A stretch of 64,000 nucleotides of DNA from Bog-1198 sp963727045 (lineage in GTDB: Bacteria; Pseudomonadota; Gammaproteobacteria; Steroidobacterales; Steroidobacteraceae). The notes beneath the pieces are model-generated. The model saw only the letters and a list, made by a program, of their open reading frames with translations, searched no databases and had not been told where the DNA came from. The stretch spans positions 1,302,001 to 1,366,000 of the forward strand of contig CAVSES010000001.1 in the NCBI GenBank assembly GCA_963727045.1. Direction: 5' to 3'. Both the position numbers and the translations under genes were made by a program. Below are positions 49,473 through 58,608 of this stretch, piece after piece. The stretch's first letter is position 1. Each line of letters starts with the position of its first letter.

Positions 49473-52092
49473 CGGACTCCATCTCATCTTCGAGCGCGGC
49501 AGGGACACGGCACAGTGCGTGGAGCCGGCAGCTCCTGCAGGCCTGCAGGGTGGGCGCCACGGCCGCCCGTCCGGCGGCGAAGTCTGCCGCCAGATGCTCG
49601 ATGCGCGCCGACCATACGTCCACCAATGCCGCCAGACTCCCCATGCCCTCGAGCGCCGTGACCTGCCCGCGCGGTTTGAAGACGGCCGGGCGCTCCGATT
49701 CGGCGAAGAAGCCGCATTCGCTCGCATTCACGCGGCCGTAAGCGACCGCGACCAGGGAATCGGGGCGCAGCAGCGCGTAGATCGGCAATTGCGGGTTGTC
49801 GGGCCGCTCACCGCGCCAATCGACCGCCGCAACTCCCGTCTTGTAGTCGATCAAGACTCGCGCACCGTCGGCAAGACGATCCACCCGGTCGATCCTGACG
49901 TTGAACGCGAGACCCGCGTGGCGGACCGCAAGCGTGCCCTGCTCGAGTTCCTCGATTTCGAAGGGCGCGCGCTGTCTTTCGACGTTCAGCCACTTGGCGA
50001 GCACACCCGCCATGCGCTCGCGCTCCCGCAGGCGCCAGCGCGGGCCCGGATCGCGCGATGCGCATACCTTCCCGAGCGCGCGGGCCGCCCCGTCATCGAT
50101 CAGCAGGGCTTGGCGCTCCGGAGAGATCGACAGCAAGGCACTCGAGCTGCGGAGGCAGGACCAGATGTGCTCGAGCGCATAATGGATCAGCTCGCCGCGC
50201 TCGCGGTCGTTGAAGCCCGGCACGGGGCGTTCGAGCCGTTCCGCGCCGAGACGCGTCTCCGCGAATCCGCGGAAGGCACAGCGCGACTGCGCCCGCAGCG
50301 TCGACACCCCGCGCGTGCGCTCACCTGCCGAAAACACGGGTGCCGCTTCATCGGTCAATCGCTCGAGCGTCGGCGCGGCCTGCAACAGTGCACGCCAGTG
50401 CGGCCGAGGCAGGGCGGAAGACGTCATCGAAGCGACGTCGGCCAGCAGAGGACTCGCCGCTGTCGAGCGGCCGTCGCCGGGACTGGCATGGCTGAACACG
50501 CATTGAGCGGCCCGCGCGGTCCAGCGGCTCCTGAGTTCCAACGCGAACTGCAATTGCGAATCGGGTGCGGCCTCGATCACGCCGAATTCTCGCTGCAACC
50601 CGATCGGCAGCAACGGGATGGGTTGGACCGGCGGGGGCCAGCGTTCGTCGCTGCAGCCGGCGACCCACAGGCCATCGTAGGTCAGCCACGGATCGAGCAG
50701 CTGTCCGCTCACCCAGATCGGTGCAACGCCGGTTTGCTCCTGAAATGCGGTGTCGCGGGCCGCCCGCCGCAGAATGCCCTGCGCCGACGGGCGTGAATGT
50801 GTGCCGAACACCGAATCGGCCGTCGCGAGCGCCGCCAGAAGTTCGCGGAATCGCTCCGCAGCCTGATACTCGGCGCTCGACCAGCGATGCCGCATCGCCC
50901 ACGGCGCCGCCTCGAGAGCGGCGATCCATGCCGAAACCCAGCGGCTGATGGGATGGCTGCCGCGCAAATCCTGCAGTGCACGAAGAGCCCGGTGCAGGCG
51001 TTGCAGCGCGGCGACGGAACCGATGCCGTGCACGGCCGCCAGGCGCTCCCCGAGTTCGAGCCACGTTGCAAGATCGGCGTCGCTGGGACCTCGCCTGCGC
51101 AGCAGTACGTCCAAGCGCGCCGCTGTGCCGGCCTCCGCCGCCGACTCCTGCAGCTCCGGCGATCGCAACAGCAGGCTGAATCGCTCGAACGAAACGGAGT
51201 CAACGCTCGCGGCCAACACGTCGAGCGCCGCGCGGACCGGCGCGAACTCGGCGAGCGGCGTGCCGCCGGCCACGGCGTACGGGGCGGCGCCTGCGCGGTT
51301 CGACAGGGCAAAGCGCTGCGGCGCCAACACCGCATCGAAAGCATCGATCACTTCCGTACGGCGCAAATTCAGGTCCGGAATCAAGATCCACGCGCGGAAG
51401 CGCTCGGTGCGCCGCCAATTCGTGAGCGCCCATTGCGCGGCGGCCGCCAGTTCTTCGGCGGGCGATGCCGCGTTCAGCCGGGCCGCCGTGCACGACAGGT
51501 TGATGGGAGGCGCCAGCATCCGGCCATGGCGCAACAGCCATTGACGCGCCATCGGCCGCCATGCCGGACTCTCGATCCAAACGATCGGTTCCCCGGGGGC
51601 TACGGGACCCGGAAGCAATTCATCCGCGCTGATGCAATCCAGTTCGCGGCACCGTTCATGGAATCGTCGGTTCCAGTCAAGAAAAGCGCGCGACTCGTCG
51701 GACGCGGAGGCGTGCTCGGCGACGGCGCGCAATGGAATGCCGTATTCGTACAGGGCCCGCCGTGCGCGCCGAGCGGCGCGGGCCGCGCCCGCGGGCTCGA
51801 GCATGTCCTGACCGGCGGCGCTCGAGTCGATGACCTCCTGCCACAACTCACGTTCGTCGGCTGGTCCGAGAAGTCGCGGCGAGGCTGCATCGGTCAGCTG
51901 CCGCGTCGCATGGGTTTCCCTGAGCCAACTGCCGAGGTCGCGCACGCGCGGGGTGGGCCAAACGTCGCGGCCGGCATCGAGATGAGCTCTCTCAACCGCA
52001 TCGAACAGTGCCGCTGCGAGTTCGGTGTTCGGGACGAGGACGGTATGGCCGGCGCCGACGGCCGTCATCAGGCCGGTCAAATCGGATTCCAC
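49465..52092 (-). CDS. AddB-like PD-(D/E)XK nuclease with four-Cys cluster
   Basis: An 875-residue partner of the AddA-like helicase. It starts at a GTG. The N-terminal two-thirds is a degenerate helicase-like region without a Walker A. The C-terminal nuclease domain has GELIHYALEHIW and the catalytic RVLIDYKTGVA. One Cys before the domain (QSRCAFRGF) and three after it (CRSCRLHALC at about 852, 855 and 861) reproduce the iron-sulfur-staple arrangement known from AddB and Cas4. Together the pair probably resects DNA ends for RecA loading; Chi-like regulation cannot be judged. Confidence 0.85.
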   Translation of the reverse strand: MESDLTGLMTAVGAGHTVLVPNTELAAALFDAVERAHLDAGRDVWPTPRVRDLGSWLRETHATRQLTDAASPRLLGPADERELWQEVIDSSAAGQDMLEPAGAARAARRARRALYEYGIPLRAVAEHASASDESRAFLDWNRRFHERCRELDCISADELLPGPVAPGEPIVWIESPAWRPMARQWLLRHGRMLAPPINLSCTAARLNAASPAEELAAAAQWALTNWRRTERFRAWILIPDLNLRRTEVIDAFDAVLAPQRFALSNRAGAAPYAVAGGTPLAEFAPVRAALDVLAASVDSVSFERFSLLLRSPELQESAAEAGTAARLDVLLRRRGPSDADLATWLELGERLAAVHGIGSVAALQRLHRALRALQDLRGSHPISRWVSAWIAALEAAPWAMRHRWSSAEYQAAERFRELLAALATADSVFGTHSRPSAQGILRRAARDTAFQEQTGVAPIWVSGQLLDPWLTYDGLWVAGCSDERWPPPVQPIPLLPIGLQREFGVIEAAPDSQLQFALELRSRWTARAAQCVFSHASPGDGRSTAASPLLADVASMTSSALPRPHWRALLQAAPTLERLTDEAAPVFSAGERTRGVSTLRAQSRCAFRGFAETRLGAERLERPVPGFNDRERGELIHYALEHIWSCLRSSSALLSISPERQALLIDDGAARALGKVCASRDPGPRWRLRERERMAGVLAKWLNVERQRAPFEIEELEQGTLAVRHAGLAFNVRIDRVDRLADGARVLIDYKTGVAAVDWRGERPDNPQLPIYALLRPDSLVAVAYGRVNASECGFFAESERPAVFKPRGQVTALEGMGSLAALVDVWSARIEHLAADFAAGRAAVAPTLQACRSCRLHALCRVPAALEDEMESDD

Positions 52093-52094
52093 CC

Positions 52095-53369
52095 TCAGTG
52101 CTGCTGAACCCTGGGCTGCGATCCGACCACTTGCAGCTCCGGTCGGGCCGCCGCCTGGCCCTCGAGGACCTCCTCGATGCGCGAGAACACGGTCGCGAGA
52201 ACCTGCGGCTCCGGAAGATTGGTGATGCGAAAGGCGTTGCGGTACGGCACGTTGAAGCTAACGCCCGGCGCGACCAGGACATGCTTGTTTTCCAGCAATT
52301 CGAGTGCGAAAGCCTGGTCGTCGAAATCAGGCAGCAAGTCGCCGCGCACCTCGACGAAGGCGTATAAGGCACCCATGGGGCGTGACAGCTTGAGGTACTT
52401 GCTGCGGGCGACGCCATCGAGAATGGCCTGCCGTGATTCGTACAGGCGGCCCCCGGGACGCGTCAATTCGCCAATGCTTTGATAACCGCCCAACGCCGTC
52501 TGCACCGCCCACTGACCGGGCACGTTGCTGCACAGACGCAGGGACGACAGCAATTCCAGACCGCTCAAGTATTCTGCCGCGCTTTCGACATCGCCGGAAA
52601 ATGCAGCCCACCCGACGCGATAGCCGCAGGCGCGATAAACCTTGGAAAGTCCGCTCATGGTGCAGCACAGCGTGTTGTGCACGAGCGTCGCCATGGGGAC
52701 GAACTCCGCGCCCTCGTACACGATGTGGTCGTAGATTTCGTCGGACAACACCACCAAGCGGTGCTTCTCCGCCATCTGCGCAATCGCCGCGAGCGTCTCG
52801 CGAGGATAGACGGCACCGGTGGGATTGTTGGGATTGACGATCACGATGGCACGGGTGCGCTTGGTCACCAGCGCTTCGATATCCTGCGGGTCGGGTATGA
52901 ACGAGCGCGAAGCAAGGCAGGGATAGTGCACCGCACGCCCCGAATTAAGATTCACGGCCGCCGTCCACAAGGGATAGTCGGGGCTCGGCACCAGGACTTC
53001 GTCACCGGGATTCAGCAGCGCGCGCAGGCTCAGATCGATCAACTCGCTCACGCCGTTGCCGATGAAGACTTCTTCGACGCTGACTCCGCGCACTCCGCGC
53101 TCCTGCTGCTGCATCACGACGGCCTCGCGCGCGGGGAAGATGCCCTTCTGGTGCACATATCCCTCGCTGTTGCGCAGGTTCTCGATCATCGCCAGGCGCA
53201 TGGTTTCCGGGGTCCTGAAACCGAACGCGTAGGGATTGCCGATGTTGAGCGAAACGATGTCATAGCCCAACCGCTCGAGAGCCAGCGCGCGGCGGGCGAG
53301 CTTGCCGCGAATCTCGTAGCGAACGTTGGCGAGACCCTCGCTGGGTCGGACCGGTTTCCGTTGCGTCAT
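52095..53369 (-). CDS. alaA: AlaA-type alanine/glutamate-pyruvate aminotransferase
   Basis: A 424-residue class I PLP aminotransferase. The protein from the ATG at 53369 runs closely parallel to E. coli AlaA as I recall it: YEIRGKLARRALALERLG, LNIGNPYAFGF, IGNGVSELIDLSLRALLNPGDEVLVPSPDYPLWTAAV, VNPNNPTGAVY and GLEMLAS-like GLELLSSLRLCSNVPGQ. The PLP Lys is 243 in SGLSKVYRACGYRVGW. It forms alanine from pyruvate and glutamate. It lies just after the AddB-like gene start (2-base gap), on the same strand and upstream of it, so the three may share a transcript. Confidence 0.88.
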   Translation of the reverse strand: MTQRKPVRPSEGLANVRYEIRGKLARRALALERLGYDIVSLNIGNPYAFGFRTPETMRLAMIENLRNSEGYVHQKGIFPAREAVVMQQQERGVRGVSVEEVFIGNGVSELIDLSLRALLNPGDEVLVPSPDYPLWTAAVNLNSGRAVHYPCLASRSFIPDPQDIEALVTKRTRAIVIVNPNNPTGAVYPRETLAAIAQMAEKHRLVVLSDEIYDHIVYEGAEFVPMATLVHNTLCCTMSGLSKVYRACGYRVGWAAFSGDVESAAEYLSGLELLSSLRLCSNVPGQWAVQTALGGYQSIGELTRPGGRLYESRQAILDGVARSKYLKLSRPMGALYAFVEVRGDLLPDFDDQAFALELLENKHVLVAPGVSFNVPYRNAFRITNLPEPQVLATVFSRIEEVLEGQAAARPELQVVGSQPRVQQH

Positions 53370-53588
53370 GGGGGCGAAGAATAGCGGAATCCCAACCCCG
53401 CGTCGCGGCCGGGTGATGCGAAAGCCGCGGCAGTGGGGATCCGAGGCCGCTTCGGCTGTCAGCATAAGCCGGACAGCGCTTGGCGATTTCCTCGTCTTGC
53501 GGCAACGGCGGCGGACGACATACTGCATGTGCTTGTTGATTCGCGTCGACGCGCAATTCGGCGCAGCGTCATTGCCGGAGTGATTGAC
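53370..53588. promoter_or_regulatory. 219-base divergent gap between alaA and a small secreted protein gene
   Basis: This region must hold the promoters of alaA (minus strand) and the small secreted-protein gene (plus strand). I see no convincing -35/-10 pair and no strong palindrome. A reading frame of the plus strand runs through it but has no ribosome site. Confidence 0.3.
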
Positions 53589-53870
53589 ATGAAGCACGCA
53601 CCATGGCGGATTGCGGCCGTCGGTTTGATCCTTGCAGGCACGAGCACGCCGGTGTTTGCCGTGGATCCGCTCAATCAGTCCATCGCGAGCAGGCGGCAGG
53701 TTCTGGGCTGCATGCTCAAGCGAATGAGGTCGAATCGAACCCTCTCCTACCTCGATGCGAAAAAAGCGTGCCTCGATGAGGCCAAGGCGCAGAGCGCCAA
53801 CTTGGCATCGAGCAACACCTCTGTACGGGGCGAGCGGCCGCAGGCAGCTGCAGCAGAGCCTGGCTCCTAA
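53589..53870 (+). CDS. Small secreted hypothetical protein
   Basis: A 93-residue protein with a clear signal peptide (MKHAPWRIAAVGLILAGTST and cleavage after VFA, near residue 24). The mature part (DPLNQSIASRRQVLGCMLKRMRSNRTLSYLDAKKACLDEAK) looks helical with two Cys and an Ala-rich C-terminus. I do not recognise a family. The ATG at 53589 is the only start consistent with the signal peptide. Its stop codon overlaps the stop of the convergent ABC ATPase gene (CCTAAGG). Confidence 0.65.
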   Translation: MKHAPWRIAAVGLILAGTSTPVFAVDPLNQSIASRRQVLGCMLKRMRSNRTLSYLDAKKACLDEAKAQSANLASSNTSVRGERPQAAAAEPGS

Positions 53871-54844
53871 GGAACTGCGCGCCCGGCGAGTTCCCGGGAT
53901 CGGTGGCAGGCCACCGAATGCCCGGGGATGATTTCCTGCAGAGGCGGCGCCTGCGCGCAAAGCGCCAAGGCATGGGCGCAGCGCCCGCGATACACACAAC
54001 CGCCCGCCGCCGGCAAAGGCGCGGGCGCTTCAGCGAGCAGTGGCATGGGCGCGCTGCGCGCTGCCGGGTCCAGCGAGGGCACGGCCGCCAGCAACGCTCT
54101 CGTGTATGGATGCACGGGCGAACCGAACAGCGCCTCCTGCGAGGCGGTTTCGATCAGCGCGCCCGCATACATCACCAGAATTCGATGGCTCAAATGCCGG
54201 ACGACCGCCAGATTGTGGCTGATGAACAGCATCGCCGTGCCGGCTTCGCGCTGCAGGTCGAGCAGCAGATTGATGATCTGGCCCTGGATGGAGACGTCGA
54301 GCGAACTTACCGGTTCATCGCAGATCAGAAGCTTCGGGCTCAAAATCATGGCCCGTGCAATTCCAATCCGCTGACATTGCCCGCCGCTGAATTCGTGGGG
54401 ATACCGGCCGATCACATCCATGGTCAGACCGACGCGCTCCAGCATCCCGCCAACCCGCCTTCTGCGCGCGCCTGCGTCCAGTGAGGGCTCAAAAATACGC
54501 AGCGGTTCGGCGATCGTCTCTCCCACCGTCATTCGCGGGTTCAGACTCGCGAGGGGATCCTGAAAAACGATTTGCAGATCGCGGCGCAGCCGGCGCAGCG
54601 CCGCCGAGCCGCAGGACAGAAGATCCCGGCCGCACCACACGACGGAACCTTCGGAGCAGCGGACCAAGCGCAATATGGCGCGCGCCAAGGTCGATTTGCC
54701 GGATCCCGATTCACCGACCAAGCCCAACGTCTCGCCCGCATGCAGATCGAAACTCGCGCCGCGGAGCGCGACGCGGCCGCCGAACTCGACGCGCAGGTCC
54801 CGGACCCGCAGCAAGGGATCGGGCAGGGAAGTGTCGGCGCTCAC
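53867..54844 (-). CDS. Peptide ABC transporter ATP-binding protein (OppF/DppF-like)
   Basis: A 325-residue nucleotide-binding subunit. The GTG at 54844 overlaps the OppD-like stop by 4 bases; an ATG at 54865 is the alternative. Walker A is GLVGESGSGKSTLARAIL, the signature is FSGGQCQRIGIARAMI, and Walker B is LLICDEPVSSLD. The C-terminal oligopeptide-transporter extension has HPYTRALLAAVPSLDP and the Cys-containing GGCVYRGRCAHALALC, the usual Cys-rich tail of this subfamily. It powers import with the OppD, B and C-like partners upstream. Confidence 0.93.
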   Translation of the reverse strand: MSADTSLPDPLLRVRDLRVEFGGRVALRGASFDLHAGETLGLVGESGSGKSTLARAILRLVRCSEGSVVWCGRDLLSCGSAALRRLRRDLQIVFQDPLASLNPRMTVGETIAEPLRIFEPSLDAGARRRRVGGMLERVGLTMDVIGRYPHEFSGGQCQRIGIARAMILSPKLLICDEPVSSLDVSIQGQIINLLLDLQREAGTAMLFISHNLAVVRHLSHRILVMYAGALIETASQEALFGSPVHPYTRALLAAVPSLDPAARSAPMPLLAEAPAPLPAAGGCVYRGRCAHALALCAQAPPLQEIIPGHSVACHRSRELAGRAVP

Positions 54845-55809
54845 GAAGACAGCGGAAAGTGACATGCGGCCAGCCGCGCATCGCCCCGCTCCATGAGCCG
54901 CGGCCGCTCCAACCGGCAGCGGGCGGCCGCGCGTGGACAGCGCGGCGCAAACGCGCATCCATCGTCTGAATCGCCCGGCCGCGGCGGTTGCCCGGTCAGG
55001 GTCGGCAATCGTTCCAGACGCGGGCCCGACAGGCTCGGGATGCATTTCAGCAGCCCGGCAGTGTAGGGATGCAGCGGGTGCCGGAACAGCCCGGCCGCGC
55101 TGGAGATCTCCACGATCCGCCCCGCATACATGACGAGGATCCGGTCTGCGAGGCCGGCGACCACGCCCAGGTCATGACTGATGAGGACCATCGCCATGCC
55201 GACCTCCGCGCGCGCCGCACGCAGGAGATCGATGATCTGCGCCTGAACCGTCACGTCGAGGGCGGTCGTCGGCTCATCGAATATCACCAGCGCGGGATCG
55301 CACAGCAGGCTCATGCCGATCATTACGCGTTGACGCAGGCCGCCGGACAGTTCGTGCGGGTACTGCTCCAACCGCCGCCCCGGCTCCGGAACGCGGACGC
55401 GATCCAACATCCGCCTCGCAGCGGCACGCGCCTCGCCCCACGATTTGCCGGCATGACAGACCAGAACCTCGGCGAGCTGCGTACCGACCTTGAGATGCGG
55501 AGTCAACGAGGTCATCGGATCCTGGAACACCATCGTGAGCTTCGAACCGCGGAACCGATTGAAGAACCCGCGGCCGAGACCCATGACTTCCTGCTCGCCG
55601 AAGCGCACGCTGCCCTGGGCCGCGGCATTGTCGGCGAGCAGTCCCATCGCGGCCATGAACGCCTGAGTCTTGCCCGAGCCAGATTCACCGACAATGCCGA
55701 CACATTCGCCTGCCGACACGGACAAGGAAATCTGGCGGACCGCCATGATGGTCCGACCCGGCTGCGAGAAGCCCACCGTCAAGTCCTCGATGCTGAGTAC
55801 CGGCGGCAC
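54841..55809 (-). CDS. Peptide ABC transporter ATP-binding protein (OppD/DppD-like)
   Basis: A 322-residue nucleotide-binding subunit starting at a GTG, 3 bases after the OppC-like gene. Walker A is GIVGESGSGKTQAFMAAMGL, the signature LSGGLRQRVMIGMSLL, and Walker B LVIFDEPTTALD. The C-terminal extension has HPYTAGLLKCIPSL and DGCAFAPRCPRAAARC, the Cys cluster of the family. It is paired with the OppF-like protein by a 4-base overlap. Confidence 0.93.
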   Translation of the reverse strand: MPPVLSIEDLTVGFSQPGRTIMAVRQISLSVSAGECVGIVGESGSGKTQAFMAAMGLLADNAAAQGSVRFGEQEVMGLGRGFFNRFRGSKLTMVFQDPMTSLTPHLKVGTQLAEVLVCHAGKSWGEARAAARRMLDRVRVPEPGRRLEQYPHELSGGLRQRVMIGMSLLCDPALVIFDEPTTALDVTVQAQIIDLLRAARAEVGMAMVLISHDLGVVAGLADRILVMYAGRIVEISSAAGLFRHPLHPYTAGLLKCIPSLSGPRLERLPTLTGQPPRPGDSDDGCAFAPRCPRAAARCRLERPRLMERGDARLAACHFPLSS

Positions 55810-55812
55810 GCT

Positions 55813-56655
55813 TCAACGTTCCTTCGCGTCGAGGGCATCTCGCAATCCGTCGCCGAAGATATTGAGCGACAGGAGCAGCATCGCCAAAAGCCCGCCCGGC
55901 ACCAACAATATCCAGGGCGCGGCTTGCATTTCGCCCGCGCCTTCCGCGATCAAGGTGCCGAGACTTGCATGCGGTTCCTGGATGCCGAGGCCGAGAAAGC
56001 TCAGGAAACTCTCGAACATGATGATCTGGGGAACGGTGAGCGTGGCGTAGACGATCACCGGGCCGATGAGGTTCGGAATCACGTGTTTGACGATGATCCG
56101 CACGGTGCCCGCCCCCGAGGCGACCGCGGCCTCGATGAATTCCCGCTGGCGAAGGCTCAAGGTCTGGCCGCGCACGATCCGCGCCATGGTGAGCCACCCG
56201 ACGGCGCCGATCGACACGAACAGCAGATATTCGCTGCGTCCGAATATGACGGTGAGGAATATGACGAAGAAGATCAACGGCAGGCCGCTCAAGATTTCGA
56301 TGCCTCGCATCATCACATGGTCGGTGTGGCCGCCGACGTAGCCGGCGACCGCACCGTAGCCGATGCCCACCAAGAGACTCACGGCGCTCGCCACCAGACC
56401 GACGGCGAGCGAAACGCGCGCGCCTTCGAGGGTGCGCGCGAACAAATCCCGGCCGAGACGATCGGTGCCGAACCAGTGCGCGCCGGCCCACGCCGGCTGC
56501 GAGGCCACGTGCGACCAATCCAGCGCTTCGCTGCTGTTCGGAGTGAACCACGGACCAAACAGCGTCAGAGCGACGATGCACGCGATGACCAGGGCCGCCG
56601 CCATCGCGCCGGGGCTGGCCCGCAGGCGCCGCGCGGCATCCTCGAACAGGTTCAT
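55813..56655 (-). CDS. Peptide ABC transporter permease (OppC/DppC-like)
   Basis: A 280-residue inner-membrane permease with about six spans. The N-terminal OppC-type extension has WFGTDRLGRDLFARTLEGARVSLAVGL. The EAA loop region is REFIEAAVASGAGTVRIIVKHVIPNLIGPVIVY, and HASLGTLIAEG and the C-terminal LNIFGDGLRDALD are typical. The ATG at 56655 overlaps the OppB-like stop by 4 bases. Confidence 0.94.
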   Translation of the reverse strand: MNLFEDAARRLRASPGAMAAALVIACIVALTLFGPWFTPNSSEALDWSHVASQPAWAGAHWFGTDRLGRDLFARTLEGARVSLAVGLVASAVSLLVGIGYGAVAGYVGGHTDHVMMRGIEILSGLPLIFFVIFLTVIFGRSEYLLFVSIGAVGWLTMARIVRGQTLSLRQREFIEAAVASGAGTVRIIVKHVIPNLIGPVIVYATLTVPQIIMFESFLSFLGLGIQEPHASLGTLIAEGAGEMQAAPWILLVPGGLLAMLLLSLNIFGDGLRDALDAKER

Positions 56656-57578
56656 CGTTCGAGCCTGACGCGCGGATCGAGCCAGGCGTAGAAAAGATCC
56701 ACCACCAGACCCATGACGATGAGCAAGGTCGAATAGATGATCACCATGCCCATGACGAGGGTGTAATCCCGGTTGAGCGCGCCTTGCACCATGTACCGCC
56801 CGATGCCGGGCAGTCCTGCGATCGATTCGACGACCAGCGAGCCGGTCATGATCGAGGCGACCGCCGGCGCGAGATACCCGGCCACCGGCAACAACGCGGG
56901 GCGCAATGCGTGTCGCAGGATCACGGTGTGCAGCGGCAACCCCTTGGCAACCGCCGTGCGGATGTAATGGCTGCGCAGGATCTCGAGCATGCTCGCGCGC
57001 ACCAGTCGTGCGATCACGCTCAAGGGCGGCAACGCCAGCGCGATGACGGGCAGCACGAGATGCCGTATCGAACCGGGTTCCCAACCTGCCACCGGCAGCC
57101 AATGCAGATAAATTCCGAACACCAAACCGAGAAACGGCAGCACCACGAAAGTTGGTATCGCGACGCCGACGACGGCGAGCGACATCGTTGCGTAATCGCC
57201 CGCGCGGTTGCGTTGAAGGGCGGCGAACGTGCCGATGGGAACGCCCAGCATCAATGCCAATCCCAGGGCAATGGAGCCGAGCTCGAACGTCACGGGAAAT
57301 CCCTGGCCGATGAGTTCCGTGACCGAAAAATCCTTGTACTTGAACGAGGGGCCGAAATCGCCGTGCGAAAGAGCGGCGAGGTATCGTCCGTACTGGACCC
57401 AGAGCGGCTTGTCCAGACCGTAGGCCGTCTGCAGGTTGGCCATGATTTCGGGCGGCAGCGTTTGTTCTTGATCGAAGGGACCGCCAGGCGCCGCGCGGAT
57501 GAGAAAAAACGTGATCGTGACGATGACGAACAACGTGGGAACCGCGCCGGACAGACGGGTCAAAAAATATCGAAGCAT
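56652..57578 (-). CDS. Peptide ABC transporter permease (OppB/DppB-like)
   Basis: A 308-residue permease. The ATG at 57578 follows GAGG and is preferred to a TTG three codons earlier. The N-terminus MLRYFLTRLSGAVPTLFVIV, the AAPGGPFDQEQTLPPEIMANL segment, and the EAA loop SHYIRTAVAKGLPLHTVILRHALRPALLPV are those of the OppB family. It is the first gene of the B-C-D-F operon. No periplasmic binding-protein gene is next to it; the IclR regulator gene diverges 129 bases away. Confidence 0.94.
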   Translation of the reverse strand: MLRYFLTRLSGAVPTLFVIVTITFFLIRAAPGGPFDQEQTLPPEIMANLQTAYGLDKPLWVQYGRYLAALSHGDFGPSFKYKDFSVTELIGQGFPVTFELGSIALGLALMLGVPIGTFAALQRNRAGDYATMSLAVVGVAIPTFVVLPFLGLVFGIYLHWLPVAGWEPGSIRHLVLPVIALALPPLSVIARLVRASMLEILRSHYIRTAVAKGLPLHTVILRHALRPALLPVAGYLAPAVASIMTGSLVVESIAGLPGIGRYMVQGALNRDYTLVMGMVIIYSTLLIVMGLVVDLFYAWLDPRVRLER

Positions 57579-57706
57579 CTGCCTCAAGTCTATCGATTGA
57601 CCGCGAGGTGGACAAGCAAACCGGCGATCCTTAAACTAGCGCGCCGAACTTGCACCGCCCTCTTGAATCACCGGCGCAAGCCGATAGCCCATCTGCTCGA
57701 GGTTTC

Positions 57707-58519
57707 ATGGAATCCACCCGCCCAATCCGTGCACTGATGCGCGGCCTCGACGCACTGACGGTCCTCAATCTGCGCGATGGCGCCACGGTTTCGGAAGTCG
57801 CGCAGGAGATCCGGCTGCCGCGAACCACCGTCTATCGGATCCTGGAAACCTTGTGCAACTCCGGATTCGTGTTTCGCGACGCGGCGGATGACCGTTACCG
57901 CTTGACCATCCTGGTCCGCGCCTTGAGCGACGGCTTCGACGATGAGGCATGGGTAACTCAGATCGCCAAGCCCTTCATTCACGACCTATGCCGCGAAATA
58001 GTGTGGCCCGTCTCCATCGCGACCCTGTCCGGAACGGCCATGCTGGTGCGCGAATCCACGGATCACAGCAGCCCGCTCGCGATCGAGCGCTATTCCGCCG
58101 GGTTTCGCGCGCCGCTGCTGACGACGGCAGCGGGACGGGTCTTGCTGGCGAACTCACCGGCGCCGCAGCGTGATGCGCTCATCGACATGCTGGCCCGATC
58201 GAACAAGGAAGAGGACAAGCCCGCCCGGGCGCGCGGGGAACTTCAGCGCATGCTCGGCGACATCCGGTCGGCCGGTTTCGCGACGGCCACCCGCACCCGC
58301 AGACTGATGGAGGAAGTCAGCATCAGCGTCCCCATCCTGCTGCGCGATCGGGTCCTTGCGAGCCTCACGGTGCGTTTCGCCGCGTCGGCCGTACCGCCGA
58401 AAAGCGGGATGGAGCGTTTCCTGCCCAGACTGCGCCAGTGTGCAGCCAAGATCAGCACCTTTTATTCGGAACAGCACGCCGAAGCAGGCCTGAAAGGCGA
58501 CCTCGAAACAACAGCGTAG
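57707..58519 (+). CDS. IclR family transcriptional regulator
   Basis: A 270-residue regulator. The N-terminal winged helix-turn-helix (about 8-70) is ALMRGLDALTVLNLRDGATVSEVAQEIRLPRTTVYRILETL. The C-terminal IclR effector domain includes SIATLSGTAMLVRESTDHSS and AAGRVLLANSPAPQRDALIDM. IclR regulators often respond to aromatic or carboxylic acids. Its position back-to-back with the peptide-type ABC operon suggests it controls that importer; this is inference. The ATG at 57707 gives the usual short N-terminus. Confidence 0.92.
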   Translation: MESTRPIRALMRGLDALTVLNLRDGATVSEVAQEIRLPRTTVYRILETLCNSGFVFRDAADDRYRLTILVRALSDGFDDEAWVTQIAKPFIHDLCREIVWPVSIATLSGTAMLVRESTDHSSPLAIERYSAGFRAPLLTTAAGRVLLANSPAPQRDALIDMLARSNKEEDKPARARGELQRMLGDIRSAGFATATRTRRLMEEVSISVPILLRDRVLASLTVRFAASAVPPKSGMERFLPRLRQCAAKISTFYSEQHAEAGLKGDLETTA

Positions 58520-58608
58520 GGTTCCCTTCTTGTCATAAAATTATCGGACGCGGCCGCCTCGGCCCCGTCAACTGTGGCGCGTAAGCGCCTGAGTAGTGTG
58601 GAGAAGCA

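Noticed and set aside
47538..49661. 707-codon plus-strand frame opposite the AddA-like gene
   Set aside because: Antisense shadow; helicase motifs are complete on the minus strand.
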